This document shows, piece after piece, positions 40,002 to 52,374 of a stretch of DNA of 64,000 nucleotides. Below the pieces are notes generated by a model. The model ran no database searches. It saw only the letters and a list, made by a program, of their open reading frames with translations, and was not told the DNA's origin. Made by a program: the position numbers and the translations under genes. How positions within the stretch are numbered: position 1 is the first letter of the stretch; every line of letters starts with the position of its first letter. The DNA comes from Leptothrix cholodnii SP-6 (GTDB lineage Bacteria; Pseudomonadota; Gammaproteobacteria; Burkholderiales; Burkholderiaceae_C): the NCBI RefSeq assembly GCF_000019785.1, contig NC_010524.1, forward strand, positions 2,771,001 through 2,835,000. Reading direction: 5' to 3'.

Positions 40002-40547
40002 ATGCCAGACACGCCCAAAGCCGACATCCCATCCGACAACGCCGCCCTGGAAGCCCAGGGTATCGCCTCAGAGCTAATCGACGACAGCGCCGCGCGCATC
40101 GCCGAACTCGAAGCCAAGAACGCGGATCTGGCTGATGCCTACCTGCGCGCCAAGGCCGAAGCCGACAACATCCGCCGTCGTGCCGATGACGACATCGCCA
40201 AGTCGCGCAAGTTTGCAGTCGAATCCTTCGCCGAGAGCCTGCTGCCGGTGAAAGACAGCCTGGAGGCCGCGATTGTGAGCCACGCCGCCGGCAAGGGCTC
40301 GCCCGAACAGGTGATCGAGGGCGTGCACGCCACGCTGCGCCAGCTCGGCCAGGCGCTCGAGCGCAACAAGGTGCTCGAGGTCAATCCGCCGGCCGGCACC
40401 AAGTTCGACCCGCACCAGCACCAGGCCATCAGCGTGGTGCCCGCCGAACAAGAGGCCAACACGGTGGTGGCCGTGCTGCAGAAGGGCTACCTGATCGCCG
40501 ACCGCGTGCTGCGGCCCGCGCTGGTGACCGTCGCCGCCGCCAAATGA
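40002..40547 (+). CDS. grpE: Nucleotide exchange factor GrpE
   Basis: GrpE releases ADP from DnaK in the chaperone cycle. The 181 residues have a disordered N-terminus, a long coiled coil (about 35-85, [20 protein letters not shown]) and the beta-wing domain ending [13 protein letters not shown] and [21 protein letters not shown]. The ATG at 40002 gives [10 protein letters not shown]. The frame runs 42 codons upstream without conserved sequence. A CTTGAA hexamer (39936-39941) could be part of a heat-shock promoter, but no matching -10 was found. dnaK follows after 125 bp. Confidence 0.96.
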   Translation: MPDTPKADIPSDNAALEAQGIASELIDDSAARIAELEAKNADLADAYLRAKAEADNIRRRADDDIAKSRKFAVESFAESLLPVKDSLEAAIVSHAAGKGSPEQVIEGVHATLRQLGQALERNKVLEVNPPAGTKFDPHQHQAISVVPAEQEANTVVAVLQKGYLIADRVLRPALVTVAAAK

Positions 40548-40672
40548 CACGCTGATCGCGACCGCGCGCCGGGCCCTGCTCCAACGCAGGCCGCGCGCAG
40601 GTCGCAGGGCTTGAAAGCCCGGCCGTCAGCCGCAAATCAGACACCAGTTCACAAATTTTCCGGAGCACACAC

Positions 40673-42613
<1,941 letters not shown>

Positions 42614-42625
42614 AATGCGCCGGTG

Positions 42626-42650
42626 CGGTGCGGCCCCTCGGGGCGCACCG
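42626..42650 (+). repeat. Hairpin between dnaK and dnaJ
   Basis: CGGTGCG-(G)-CCCC-TC-GGGG-CGCACCG starts 13 bp after the dnaK stop within the 128-bp gap. With no T-run it is more likely an mRNA processing or attenuation hairpin that lowers dnaJ relative to dnaK. Confidence 0.4.
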
Positions 42651-42741
42651 TCCGGTGGTCTTCGCCGCGTGCGGGAGAGGTACTGAAAAGCGCCTTGTTC
42701 TCGACGCGGCGTTCTAGCTTGAGAAGATCTGGGTCCTGCTC

Positions 42742-43899
<1,158 letters not shown>

Positions 43900-43926
43900 G
43901 CCCGCGAGCCTTCATGCCCGCATCGG

Positions 43927-43951
43927 ACGGCCACCTGCGGGTGGCCGTTTT
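43927..43951 (+). terminator. Rho-independent terminator of dnaJ
   Basis: ACGGCCACC-TGCG-GGTGGCCGT followed by TTT lies 28 bp past the dnaJ stop and ends the grpE-dnaK-dnaJ transcript. Confidence 0.9.
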
Positions 43952-44037
43952 CATGTGCGGGTTCAAGTTCCAGGGCGGCCGGCCGATCTCATGGCACGAA
44001 TCCGTCGTGCGACACCCATCGGTTCAACCCACGCCCC

Positions 44038-45771
44038 ATGTCAGTTCCAGACCCGGACATCCAAGCCTGCCGAGCCCTCGTCATCGACGGCAACCCGACC
44101 TCGCGCAGCACGCTGGTGGCGATGCTGCGCGAGTTCGGCGTCGGCACGGTGGCGCAATGCGCCCGGGCGATCGACGCGCGCCGCATCCTCGAACACCGCA
44201 ATTTCGACGTGGTGGTGTGCGAGCACCACTTCGACCATCAGCACATGGGCGGCCAGGATCTGCTCGACGACCTGCGGCGCGCCCAGCTGCTGCCGCTGTC
44301 GACCGTGTTCATCATGGTCACCGGCGAGGCCTCGTACGCCAAGGTGGCCGAGGCGGCCGAGTCGGCGCTCGACAGCTACCTGCTCAAGCCGCACAACGCC
44401 ACCGCGCTGCTCGATCGCGTGCTGCAGGCGCGCCGGCGCAAGCACATGCTCAAGCCGATCTTCGACGCCATCGACGAAGGCCAGCTCGAGGTCGCGGCGC
44501 GGCTGTGCCAGCACCGCTTCGAGGCACGCGCCGAGTACTGGCTATACGCCGCGCGGGTGGGTGCCGAGCTGCTGCTGCGCATGGGCCGCCACGACGACGC
44601 CCGCGCGCTGTTCACCGCCATCCGCGAGACCCGCGCGCTGCCCTGGGCCAAGCTGGGCATCGCACGCGCCGAGGTCGAGGCCGGCACCACCGTGCAGGCG
44701 CGCCGCACGCTCGAATCGCTGATCAGCGACAACCCGAGCTTTGCCGATGCCTACGACGTGATGGGCCGGGTGCAGGTCGAGCAGGGCGACCTCGAAGGCG
44801 CGCTGGCGACCTTCCGGCGCGCCAGCGCGATCACGCCGGCCAGCGTCACGCGGCTGCAGAAGCAGGGCATGCTGGCGTTCTACGCCGGACAGTGGGACGA
44901 AGCCGGCAAGGCGCTCGAACGCGCGATGGTGACGGGCCTGTCGAGCAAGATGTTCGACATGCAGACGCTCGTCCTGCTGGCGCTGCTGCGCTTCGACCAA
45001 ACCGACCCGCGCGGCCTGATCCGGGTCGGCGACAACCTGACGCGGGCGGTCGAGAAACACGGCGAAAGCGCCCGCCTGCGCCGCATGCTCGACCTGGTCA
45101 CGGTGCTGCGCACGCTCAACGAGCGGCAGATCGCGCGGGTGATCGAGCAGGTCAAGTCGATGGCCCGCGAGCTGAGCGACGACGATTTCGATTTCGAGGC
45201 CGCCAGCAACACGGTCGCCCTGCTGACGCGGCTGGCGCGCACCGAGATCCAGCTGGCCGACGCCGAGATCTGGATCCGCACGCTGGCGCTGCGTTTCTGC
45301 GTCTCGAAGGCCGGCACCGACCTGCTGTCGGCCGCGGCGATCGGCCATGACGGCTACCAGCAGATCATCCGCGAGGCGCAGGTGCGCATCGCCGCACTGG
45401 CCGAGCGGGCGATGACGCACAGCATCAAGGGCTCGCCCCTGATCGCGGTGCAGGCGCTGATCAGGCAGGGCCAGGAAACCCTCAACGCCAAGCTGCTCGA
45501 ACTGGCCGGCCTGGTGCTGCAGCGGCACCGCGAGCGGATTCCGGTCTACGCGGAAATGCTCGCCGAGGTGCGCGCGCTGCAGCAGCGCTACTGCGCCAAG
45601 GGCACCCGCGTCAGCCTGAGCGACACCGGCCGCAGCGCCGGCGCGATGGCGCTGCGCATGCAGACCGACGCCCCCCAACGCACGGTCGCGCGGCTGGACG
45701 GCGGCGATCAGGCGCTGCCGTCGGCGGCCACCTCGCCGAGCCAGTCGGCCAGCACCTCGGCGGTGTCCTGA
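44038..45771 (+). CDS. Degenerate receiver domain fused to TPR repeats
   Basis: This is a 577-residue cytoplasmic protein. Residues 10-130 fold like a response-regulator receiver (ALVIDGNPTSRSTLVAML, IFIMVTGEASYAKVAEAA, YLLKPHNATALLDRVL). The phosphoacceptor position holds Glu62 (FDVVVCEHHF), and one of the paired acidic residues near Asp17 is Gly, so phosphorylation is unlikely. The switch Thr and the Lys are kept. Tetratricopeptide-like helices fill about 150-290 (AYDVMGRVQVEQGDLEGALATFRRA). No output domain is recognised in the C-terminal 250 residues. It probably acts as a protein-interaction module. Its last 64 bp overlap the converging CoA-transferase gene. Confidence 0.88.
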   Translation: MSVPDPDIQACRALVIDGNPTSRSTLVAMLREFGVGTVAQCARAIDARRILEHRNFDVVVCEHHFDHQHMGGQDLLDDLRRAQLLPLSTVFIMVTGEASYAKVAEAAESALDSYLLKPHNATALLDRVLQARRRKHMLKPIFDAIDEGQLEVAARLCQHRFEARAEYWLYAARVGAELLLRMGRHDDARALFTAIRETRALPWAKLGIARAEVEAGTTVQARRTLESLISDNPSFADAYDVMGRVQVEQGDLEGALATFRRASAITPASVTRLQKQGMLAFYAGQWDEAGKALERAMVTGLSSKMFDMQTLVLLALLRFDQTDPRGLIRVGDNLTRAVEKHGESARLRRMLDLVTVLRTLNERQIARVIEQVKSMARELSDDDFDFEAASNTVALLTRLARTEIQLADAEIWIRTLALRFCVSKAGTDLLSAAAIGHDGYQQIIREAQVRIAALAERAMTHSIKGSPLIAVQALIRQGQETLNAKLLELAGLVLQRHRERIPVYAEMLAEVRALQQRYCAKGTRVSLSDTGRSAGAMALRMQTDAPQRTVARLDGGDQALPSAATSPSQSASTSAVS

Positions 45772-46985
45772 CCGAGCCGCGGCGGCGCGCTGCGATACGT
45801 CACCGGCGTGGCCGACAGGCGGATCGGGTTGGCCACGCCGGGCACGCTGCCCGCCAGCGGGTGCGGCAGATCGACCCGCAAGCCGCGCGCGATCACCTGC
45901 GGGTCGGCAAACACCTGGTCGATGCGGTTGATCGGCCCACACGGCACGGCCTCGGATTCGAGCGCGGCGATCCACTCGGCGGTGCTGCGCATCACGGTGG
46001 CCTGGCGCAGCAGCGGGATCAGCGCGGCGCGGTTCGCCACCCGCGCGGCGTTGCTCGCATAGCGTTCGTCCGCGGCCCATTCGGGCCGGCCGGCGACGGC
46101 GCAGAAACGCGCGAACTGGCCGTCGTTGCCGATCGCCAGGATCATGTCGCCGTCGGCGGTCGGGAAGTCCTGGTACGGCACGATGTTCGGGTGCGCGTTG
46201 CCCATGCGGCGCGGCACCGTGCCGCCGATCAGGTGGTTGGCGGTCTGGTTGGCGAGCGCGGCCACCTGCACGTCGAGCAGCGCCAGGTCGATGTGCTGGC
46301 CGCAGCCGCTGCGCTCGCGGTGCGCCAGCGCGGCGAGCACGCCGATGGTGGCGTACAGGCCGGTCATCACGTCGGTCAGCGCCACGCCCACCTTCTGCGG
46401 GCCGGCACCCTGCTCGCCATCGGCGCGGCCGGTCACGCTCATCAGGCCGCCCATGCCCTGGATCAGGAAGTCGTAGCCCGCGCGCGGCGCATACGGCCCG
46501 GTCTGGCCGAAGCCGGTGATCGAGCAGTAGATCAGCCGCGGGTGGGCCGCGCACAACGTGGCGTGGTCAAGACCGCAGGCCTTGAGTCCGTCGACCTTGA
46601 AGTTCTCCAGCACCACGTCGGCCTGCGCGGCCAGGCGCCGCACCAGCGCCGCGCCGGCCGGATCGGCCAGGTCGATCGCGACCGAGCGCTTGTTGCGGTT
46701 GGCACAGAAGAAATAGGCCGCGTCGCTCGTGTCGCGGCCCTCGGCATCCTTGAGCCACGGCGGGCCCCACGTGCGGGTGTCGTCGCCCAGGCCCGGGCGC
46801 TCCACCTTGACGACGTCGGCGCCCAGGTCGGCCAGCAGCTGGCCGGCCCACGGCCCGGCCAGGACGCGCGACAGGTCGAGCACCTTCAGGCCGGCCAACG
46901 CCCCCGGCGCGGCGGCGGCGGCATCGAGCGGACGGTTCGGTCGCTGCGGCTCGTCGCTGCGAAAGGAAGCGGGATCGGGGGCCAT
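45708..46985 (-). CDS. CaiB/BaiF family (class III) CoA-transferase
   Basis: This enzyme transfers CoA between organic acids through an Asp-bound anhydride. The 425 residues begin with about 35 poorly conserved residues, then LKVLDLSRVLAGPWAGQLLADLGADVVKVE, split here as LKVLDLSRVLAGPWAG and QLLADLGADVVKVE. The probable catalytic Asp205 is in VGVALTDVMTGLYA. GGAG precedes the ATG at 46985. The gene stands alone on the minus strand. Acyl substrates such as formyl, succinyl or mesaconyl cannot be told apart by sequence alone. Its 3' end overlaps the receiver-TPR gene. Confidence 0.92.
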   Translation of the reverse strand: MAPDPASFRSDEPQRPNRPLDAAAAAPGALAGLKVLDLSRVLAGPWAGQLLADLGADVVKVERPGLGDDTRTWGPPWLKDAEGRDTSDAAYFFCANRNKRSVAIDLADPAGAALVRRLAAQADVVLENFKVDGLKACGLDHATLCAAHPRLIYCSITGFGQTGPYAPRAGYDFLIQGMGGLMSVTGRADGEQGAGPQKVGVALTDVMTGLYATIGVLAALAHRERSGCGQHIDLALLDVQVAALANQTANHLIGGTVPRRMGNAHPNIVPYQDFPTADGDMILAIGNDGQFARFCAVAGRPEWAADERYASNAARVANRAALIPLLRQATVMRSTAEWIAALESEAVPCGPINRIDQVFADPQVIARGLRVDLPHPLAGSVPGVANPIRLSATPVTYRSAPPRLGQDTAEVLADWLGEVAADGSA

Positions 46986-47292
46986 CGGTCGTCTCCGGTC
47001 AGCGTTGTCAGGCCTGCGACGAACGCAAGGCAAGGGCGGCGATGCTAGAACGCCGGGCGCCACCGGATCGGAAAATGCCTGCACGCAACACCTGGGGACA
47101 GCGACGACCGGGCCCGGACGGACGGATCGGCAGGCGTCTCGAACTGAAAAAAACATGCCGCCATGCGACTTGCCGATCGGTCGGGCGGTCCGCATGAACC
47201 AGAATCGTCGCCTGGCACAACAGCAGGCGCACCACGCCAAGCAGGAAGATGCACATCATGCGTCGGGTCGCACGATCCACTCAATCCACGTC
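46986..47292. other. 307-bp divergent intergenic region
   Basis: This stretch separates the start of the CoA-transferase gene (minus) from the binding-protein gene (plus) and should hold both promoters. I see no palindrome, terminator or strong -35/-10 pair. Open frames entering from both sides extend into it without conservation. Confidence 0.5.
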
Positions 47293-48198
47293 ATGAAGCA
47301 CACGAAGTTGCAGGCCTGGGCGCTGCTGGTGCTGATCGGCACGCTGATCGCCATGGGAATGGTCGTCGGCACCGGCGGCGGCCCGTCGGGCTCGCACGCC
47401 GACGACCGGCCGCTGCGGGTCGGCTACGCGCTGGAGGCGCCGTACGCCTATCTCGACGGCCGCGGACGGGTCGGCGGCGAATCGCCCGAGGTGCTGCGCG
47501 CGCTGTTGCGCCGCATGGGCGGGCCCGAGCCGCAGTGGGTGCACCAGGAGTTCTCGACGCTGATCCACGAACTCGAGATCGGCCGCATCGACGTCATCGC
47601 CGCCGGCCTGTTCATCACCGCCGAGCGCAGCCAGCGGGTCGCCTTCACCCGACCGACCGTGGCGGTGCGCACCGGCCTGCTGGTGGCGGCCGGCAACCCG
47701 CGCAAGCTGTCGCGCCTGCAGGATCTGGCCGGGCAGGATCGCCTGCGGCTGGCCGTGATCGAAGGCGCCGTCGAGGCCCGTCAGGCGCAGGCCAGCGGCG
47801 TGTCGAGCCGGCAGCTGCTGCGGGTGCCGGACGCGCAGACCGGCATCGCCGCCGTGCGCACCGGTCGCGCCGCGGCGATGGCGCTGTCGGCGCCGTCGTT
47901 GCGCTGGATGCTCGGCCAGGGTGACGGCCGCGGGCTCGAGGTGCTGGATCTGGCGGACGATCCGGCGACCGCCGGCATCGGCTATCCGGCCTTCGCCTGG
48001 CGCCTCGACGACCCCCGTCGCGAACGCTTCGACCGCCAGCTGGCGGCGTTCGTCGGCAGCTCGGAGCACCTCGAGATCGAGCTGCGCCACGGCATGTCGA
48101 CGGCCGATGTCGAACTGGCGCGGCGCTGGAAACCCGGCTCGCAGGCCGGGGCGCCGGCGGACCGCCGCCTCGTCCACGTCGCCGGGGCGGGATCGTGA
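47293..48198 (+). CDS. Family 3 periplasmic solute-binding protein
   Basis: This is a 301-residue extracytoplasmic protein. A hydrophobic N-terminus (LQAWALLVLIGTLIAMGMVV) serves as signal peptide or anchor, and a SBP_bac_3 fold spans about 38-285. Typical blocks are LRVGYALEAPYAYLDGRGRV, GESPEVLRALLRRMG, IDVIAAGLFITAERSQRVAF and FAWRLDDPRRERFDRQ. Such proteins usually bind amino acids. No ABC permease is near. Instead its stop overlaps the GTG start of a GGDEF-EAL gene (GTGA), so it probably acts as a ligand sensor for that protein. Confidence 0.88.
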   Translation: MKHTKLQAWALLVLIGTLIAMGMVVGTGGGPSGSHADDRPLRVGYALEAPYAYLDGRGRVGGESPEVLRALLRRMGGPEPQWVHQEFSTLIHELEIGRIDVIAAGLFITAERSQRVAFTRPTVAVRTGLLVAAGNPRKLSRLQDLAGQDRLRLAVIEGAVEARQAQASGVSSRQLLRVPDAQTGIAAVRTGRAAAMALSAPSLRWMLGQGDGRGLEVLDLADDPATAGIGYPAFAWRLDDPRRERFDRQLAAFVGSSEHLEIELRHGMSTADVELARRWKPGSQAGAPADRRLVHVAGAGS

Positions 48199-51100
48199 AG
48201 AAGACGCCGCGTCGCGACATCGAGCCGGTGCTGGGCGCGATCGCGCTGTTCGTGCTGGTCTGCCTGGGCCTGATGGCGTGGACGCACCTGCGCTGGAGCG
48301 CCACGCTCGAGCACACCACGGCGCCGCTGGACACGCTCAACCAGGTGCGCCAGAAGGTGCTGGCCGCCGAGCTCAACGGCGAGCGCCTGCTGGCCCGCGA
48401 TCCCACGGTGACCACCGAGATGGTGCTGGCCGACCTGGCGACGGCGGAGGTCCGCTCACGCCAGTTGCTGACCCAGATCGACGAGACCCGTGGCGACATC
48501 GACGGCCAGGACGGCAGCGACCTGCGCGATGCCGCCGAGCGCTACAGCGCCAGCCTGATGCAGCTGCGCAGCGCCGCGCAGGCCCGCATCGCCGCATCGG
48601 CCGACGACCGCGAGGGTGCGGCGGTGGCGCTGCGGGTGGCGCGCGCGCCGCTCGATCTGGCGGCGATGGCGCTCGAGCGCCAGTTGCGGCTGCACAGCCA
48701 GGTCCGCATCGATCACCAGCGGTGGCTGACGCTGTTCACGCTCGGGCTGCTGTCGGCGCTGGCGATCACGCTGATGGGCGTGCTGATGCGCCTGAGCCGG
48801 CAGCGCAACGAGTCCGACGCGGCGCTGGCGGCCAGCGAGGCGCACCTGCGCACCTTCATGCGGGCGATGCCCGACGTGTCGTTCCTGTTCGACCGCGACG
48901 GGCGCTATCTAGACGTCTTCGGTCCGGCCGAGAAACTGGCCGAACCGGTCGAGCGCATGCTGGGGCGGCGCATCGCCGACGTGCACGGCGAGCGCCACGT
49001 CGAGCTGTTCATGTCGGTGATCCGGCTCGCGCTCGAGACCCGCGAGCCGCAGCGCTGCGAGTTCGCGCTCGAGGTGCAGCAGGGCACGCGCTGGTTCGAG
49101 GCGCGCGTGTGCGCGGTGCCGGACCGCGAGCAGGTGGTCTGGGTCAGCTGGGACATCAGCGAGCGCCGGGCCGCCGAACTGCGCGTCACCGAGCTGACCC
49201 GGCTCTACAGCTTCATCAGCCAGGTCAACCAGGCCTTCGTCTGGACCCGCAGCGAGGCCGAGCTGTTCGACCGCATCTGCAACGTCGCCATCAGCCACGG
49301 CCACCTGCGCCTGGCGTGGGTGGTGCAGCGCGACGGCGCGGCCAGCGCGCCGCGGGTGGCCGTGCAGCGCGGCGACTCGACGCTCGTGCACCTGTGCGCG
49401 GCCTCGCTGCCGCCGGCCACGCACAGCCACGCGATGGCGGTGTCCCAATCGCTGCTGACCGGCACGGTGCAGTGGCGCCCGGGCAGCGTCAAGCCGGCCG
49501 GCGAAGCGCCGCTCGACCTGGTCAGCGTGCCGGTGCGCAACCTCAACCAGGTGGTCGCCGCCGTGGTGCTGGTGGGCAACAAGCTCGACCCCGAGGACCG
49601 CGAGCAGCAGGCCCTGATCGCCGAGCTGGGCAGCGACATGTCGCACGCGCTGGCGCAGTTCACGCGCGAGGCGCAATGGCAGGAATCGCTGGCGCGCACC
49701 CGCCTGCACGCCGCCGCGCTCGAGAGCACGCAGGACGGCGTGATGGTCACCGACCTGCGCCCGCGCATCGTCTCGGTCAATCGCGCCTTCACCGAGATCA
49801 CCGGCTACAGCGAGACCGAGGCGGTCGGCATGTCGCCGCGGCTGCTGCAGTCGGGCCGCCACGAGCCGGCGTTCTTCACGCGCCTGTGGAACCAGCTGCT
49901 GACCCACGGCCGCTGGCAGGGCGAGGTGCAGAACCGCCGCAAGAACGGCGAGCTCTACACGCAGTGGATGTCGGTCAGCACGGTGCGCGACGAACACGAT
50001 CAGCCGACCCACTACGTCTCGGTCTTCACCGACATCACGCCGCAGAAGGAGGCCGAGCAACGGCTGCAGCACCTGGCGCACTTCGACCCGCTCACCCAGC
50101 TGCCCAACCGCCTGATGGTGCTGAGCCGGCTCGAGCACGCCATCGCCTCGGCCGCACGGGCCGAGCGGCGGGTGGCGGTGCTGTTCATCGACCTCGACAA
50201 CTTCAAGACCGTCAACGACAGCCTCGGCCACAGCGCCGGCGACGACCTGCTGCGCGCGGTGGCCGATCGCCTGGGCACCCGCACGCGCCGCGAGGACACC
50301 CTCGGGCGGCTGGGCGGCGACGAGTTCATCCTGATGCTCGAACACCTGCGCGAGCCGCAGGATGCCGCCCAGGTCGCGCAGGAACTGATCGGGCTGCTCG
50401 AGACGCCGTTCCGGGTGGCCGGCCAGGAGGTGTACGTGCAGGCCAGCATCGGCATCAGCCTGTACCCGGACGACGGCCTCGAGGTCGGCGAACTGGTGCG
50501 CGATGCCGACGCCGCGATGTACCAGGCCAAGCGCGCCGGCCGCGGGGTCTACCGCTTCTACACCGAGAGCCTGACCACCGCGGCGCAGAGCCGGCTGGCG
50601 CTCGACACCCGGCTGCGCCGCGCGCTCGAGAACAAGGAGTTCGTGCTCTGGTACCAGCCGCTCTACCGGCTGGCCGACCGCTGCCTGATCGGCCTGGAGG
50701 CGCTGGTGCGGCTCAACCAGCCCGGCCTGCCGCCGATCGGCCCGGCCGAGTTCATCCCGCTGCTCGAGGAGACCGGCCAGATCACCACGCTGGGCGCCTG
50801 GGTGACGCAGGAAGCCTGCCGCCAGGGCCGCGCCTGGCTCGACGAGGGCCTCGATTTCGGCCGCATCGCGATCAACCTGTCGCCGCAGGAAATCCGCCGC
50901 GGCCAGACCGACGAGCGGGTGCGCGAGGCACTCGAACGCAGCGGCCTGCCGGCCGAGCGCCTCGAGCTCGAGCTGACCGAATCGGGCCTGATGGAACAGG
51001 GCGAACGCGCCGAGGCCTTCCTGCACCGGCTGCGCGCGCTGGGCGTGCGGCTGGCGATCGACGATTTCGGCACCGGCTATTCGTCGCTGGCGTACCTGAA

Positions 51101-51395
51101 GCGCTTTCCGGTCTCCAAGCTCAAGATCGACCGCAGCTTCGTCCGCGACCTGCCGGCCGATGCCAACGACGCCCAGCTGGTGCAGACCATGGTGTCGATG
51201 GGCCGCAACCTGGGCATCTCGGTGCTGGCCGAAGGGGTCGAGACCGAAGCCCAGTTCGACTACCTGCGCAGCCTCGGCTGCGACGCGGCGCAGGGCTATT
51301 TCTTCAGCCCGCCGCGCCCGGCCGACGAGGCCCGGCACTGGCTGCGGCCACTGGCGGCGGCGCAGGCAACGCCCGTCCAGGCCGAACCGCCGTGA
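48195..51395 (+). CDS. Membrane GGDEF-EAL protein with PAS and GAF sensors
   Basis: This is a 1066-residue dual-domain c-di-GMP enzyme. Helix 1 (about 12-30), a periplasmic helical domain (31-175) and helix 2 (about 176-198) are followed by PAS (about 210-330), GAF (340-495) and PAS (510-620). Next come GGDEF with an intact GGDEF motif at 707-711 and EAL with EAL at 835-837, plus IDDFGTGYSSL and LKIDRSFVRDL. Both catalytic signatures are intact, so either direction of c-di-GMP turnover is possible. Translation starts at GTG overlapping the upstream periplasmic binding protein gene. Confidence 0.95.
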   Translation: MKKTPRRDIEPVLGAIALFVLVCLGLMAWTHLRWSATLEHTTAPLDTLNQVRQKVLAAELNGERLLARDPTVTTEMVLADLATAEVRSRQLLTQIDETRGDIDGQDGSDLRDAAERYSASLMQLRSAAQARIAASADDREGAAVALRVARAPLDLAAMALERQLRLHSQVRIDHQRWLTLFTLGLLSALAITLMGVLMRLSRQRNESDAALAASEAHLRTFMRAMPDVSFLFDRDGRYLDVFGPAEKLAEPVERMLGRRIADVHGERHVELFMSVIRLALETREPQRCEFALEVQQGTRWFEARVCAVPDREQVVWVSWDISERRAAELRVTELTRLYSFISQVNQAFVWTRSEAELFDRICNVAISHGHLRLAWVVQRDGAASAPRVAVQRGDSTLVHLCAASLPPATHSHAMAVSQSLLTGTVQWRPGSVKPAGEAPLDLVSVPVRNLNQVVAAVVLVGNKLDPEDREQQALIAELGSDMSHALAQFTREAQWQESLARTRLHAAALESTQDGVMVTDLRPRIVSVNRAFTEITGYSETEAVGMSPRLLQSGRHEPAFFTRLWNQLLTHGRWQGEVQNRRKNGELYTQWMSVSTVRDEHDQPTHYVSVFTDITPQKEAEQRLQHLAHFDPLTQLPNRLMVLSRLEHAIASAARAERRVAVLFIDLDNFKTVNDSLGHSAGDDLLRAVADRLGTRTRREDTLGRLGGDEFILMLEHLREPQDAAQVAQELIGLLETPFRVAGQEVYVQASIGISLYPDDGLEVGELVRDADAAMYQAKRAGRGVYRFYTESLTTAAQSRLALDTRLRRALENKEFVLWYQPLYRLADRCLIGLEALVRLNQPGLPPIGPAEFIPLLEETGQITTLGAWVTQEACRQGRAWLDEGLDFGRIAINLSPQEIRRGQTDERVREALERSGLPAERLELELTESGLMEQGERAEAFLHRLRALGVRLAIDDFGTGYSSLAYLKRFPVSKLKIDRSFVRDLPADANDAQLVQTMVSMGRNLGISVLAEGVETEAQFDYLRSLGCDAAQGYFFSPPRPADEARHWLRPLAAAQATPVQAEPP

Positions 51396-51470
51396 CGGCG
51401 CGGGCCCTGGCCCGCACTGGCCGGTGACCCTGCCCGGCGCTTGTCGGCCGGCGCTTCCTACAATGCGGTG

Positions 51471-52337
51471 GTGAGCACCCTCAACGCCGACCTGCACTGC
51501 CATTCGACCGTCTCCGACGGCACCCTCAGCCCGGAGGACCTGGCCGCACGCGCGGCGAACAACGGCGTCGAGCTGTGGGCCCTCACCGACCACGACGAGA
51601 TCGGCGGCCAGCTGCGCGCCCGCGCCGCCGCCCACGCGCACGGCATGGCCTACCTGTGCGGCACCGAGATCTCGGTCACGTTTGCCGGCGAGACGGTGCA
51701 CATCGTCGGCCTGGGCTTCGACCCGCTCGACCCGCAGCTGATCGACGGCCTGGCGCGCACCCGCGGCGGGCGCGAACTGCGGGCCCGCGACATGGCCGCC
51801 AGCCTCGCCAAGGTGGGCATCCACGGCGCCTTCGAGGGTGCGCTCAAGTACGTCGGCAACCCGGACCTGATCTCGCGCACCCACTTCGCGCGCCACCTGG
51901 TCGAGGTGGGTGTGTGCAACGACACCTCCGAGGTGTTCCGGCGCTTCCTGACCGAAGGCAAGCCCGGTTTCGTGCCGCACCGCTGGGCCGGCCTGGGCGA
52001 CGCGGTGCACTGGATCACCGAGGCCGGCGGCGTGGCGGTGGTGGCGCACCCCGGCCGCTACCGCTTCAGCCCGACCGAGGAATACGCGCTGTTCACCGAG
52101 TTCATCGCCCACGGCGGGCGCGGCGTCGAGGTCGTCACCGGCAGCCACACCAGCGCCGAGTTCGTCCGGTACGCCGACCTGGCGATCGAGCTGGGGCTGG
52201 TGGCCTCGCGCGGCAGCGATTTCCACTCGCCGGCCGAGAGCCGCATCGATCTCGGCAAGCTGCCGCCCCTGCCCGCGCAGCTGACGCCGGTCTGGCAGGT
52301 GCTGGCCGAACGCGTCCAGGCACCGACCGCGGCCTGA
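51471..52337 (+). CDS. rnm: PHP-domain phosphoesterase, RNase AM (YciV) type
   Basis: This metal-dependent phosphoesterase has 288 residues. The PHP signature HxH (His9, His11 in ADLHCHSTVSDG) is followed by ALTDHDEIGG, GTEIS, VVAHPGRYR and SRGSDFHSP. The family includes E. coli RNase AM, a 5'-3' exonuclease that trims rRNA 5' ends and acts on short RNA. The GTG at 51471 starts MSTLNADLHCHS; a TTG further up is less likely. A TACAAT -10-like box (51459-51464) lies only 7 bp before it. The neighbouring yciO homologue matches the E. coli yciV-yciO pairing. Confidence 0.88.
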   Translation: MSTLNADLHCHSTVSDGTLSPEDLAARAANNGVELWALTDHDEIGGQLRARAAAHAHGMAYLCGTEISVTFAGETVHIVGLGFDPLDPQLIDGLARTRGGRELRARDMAASLAKVGIHGAFEGALKYVGNPDLISRTHFARHLVEVGVCNDTSEVFRRFLTEGKPGFVPHRWAGLGDAVHWITEAGGVAVVAHPGRYRFSPTEEYALFTEFIAHGGRGVEVVTGSHTSAEFVRYADLAIELGLVASRGSDFHSPAESRIDLGKLPPLPAQLTPVWQVLAERVQAPTAA

Positions 52338-52374
52338 GCCGCCACCCCGCCCCTCGCACCCCGCCGCCGAATCG

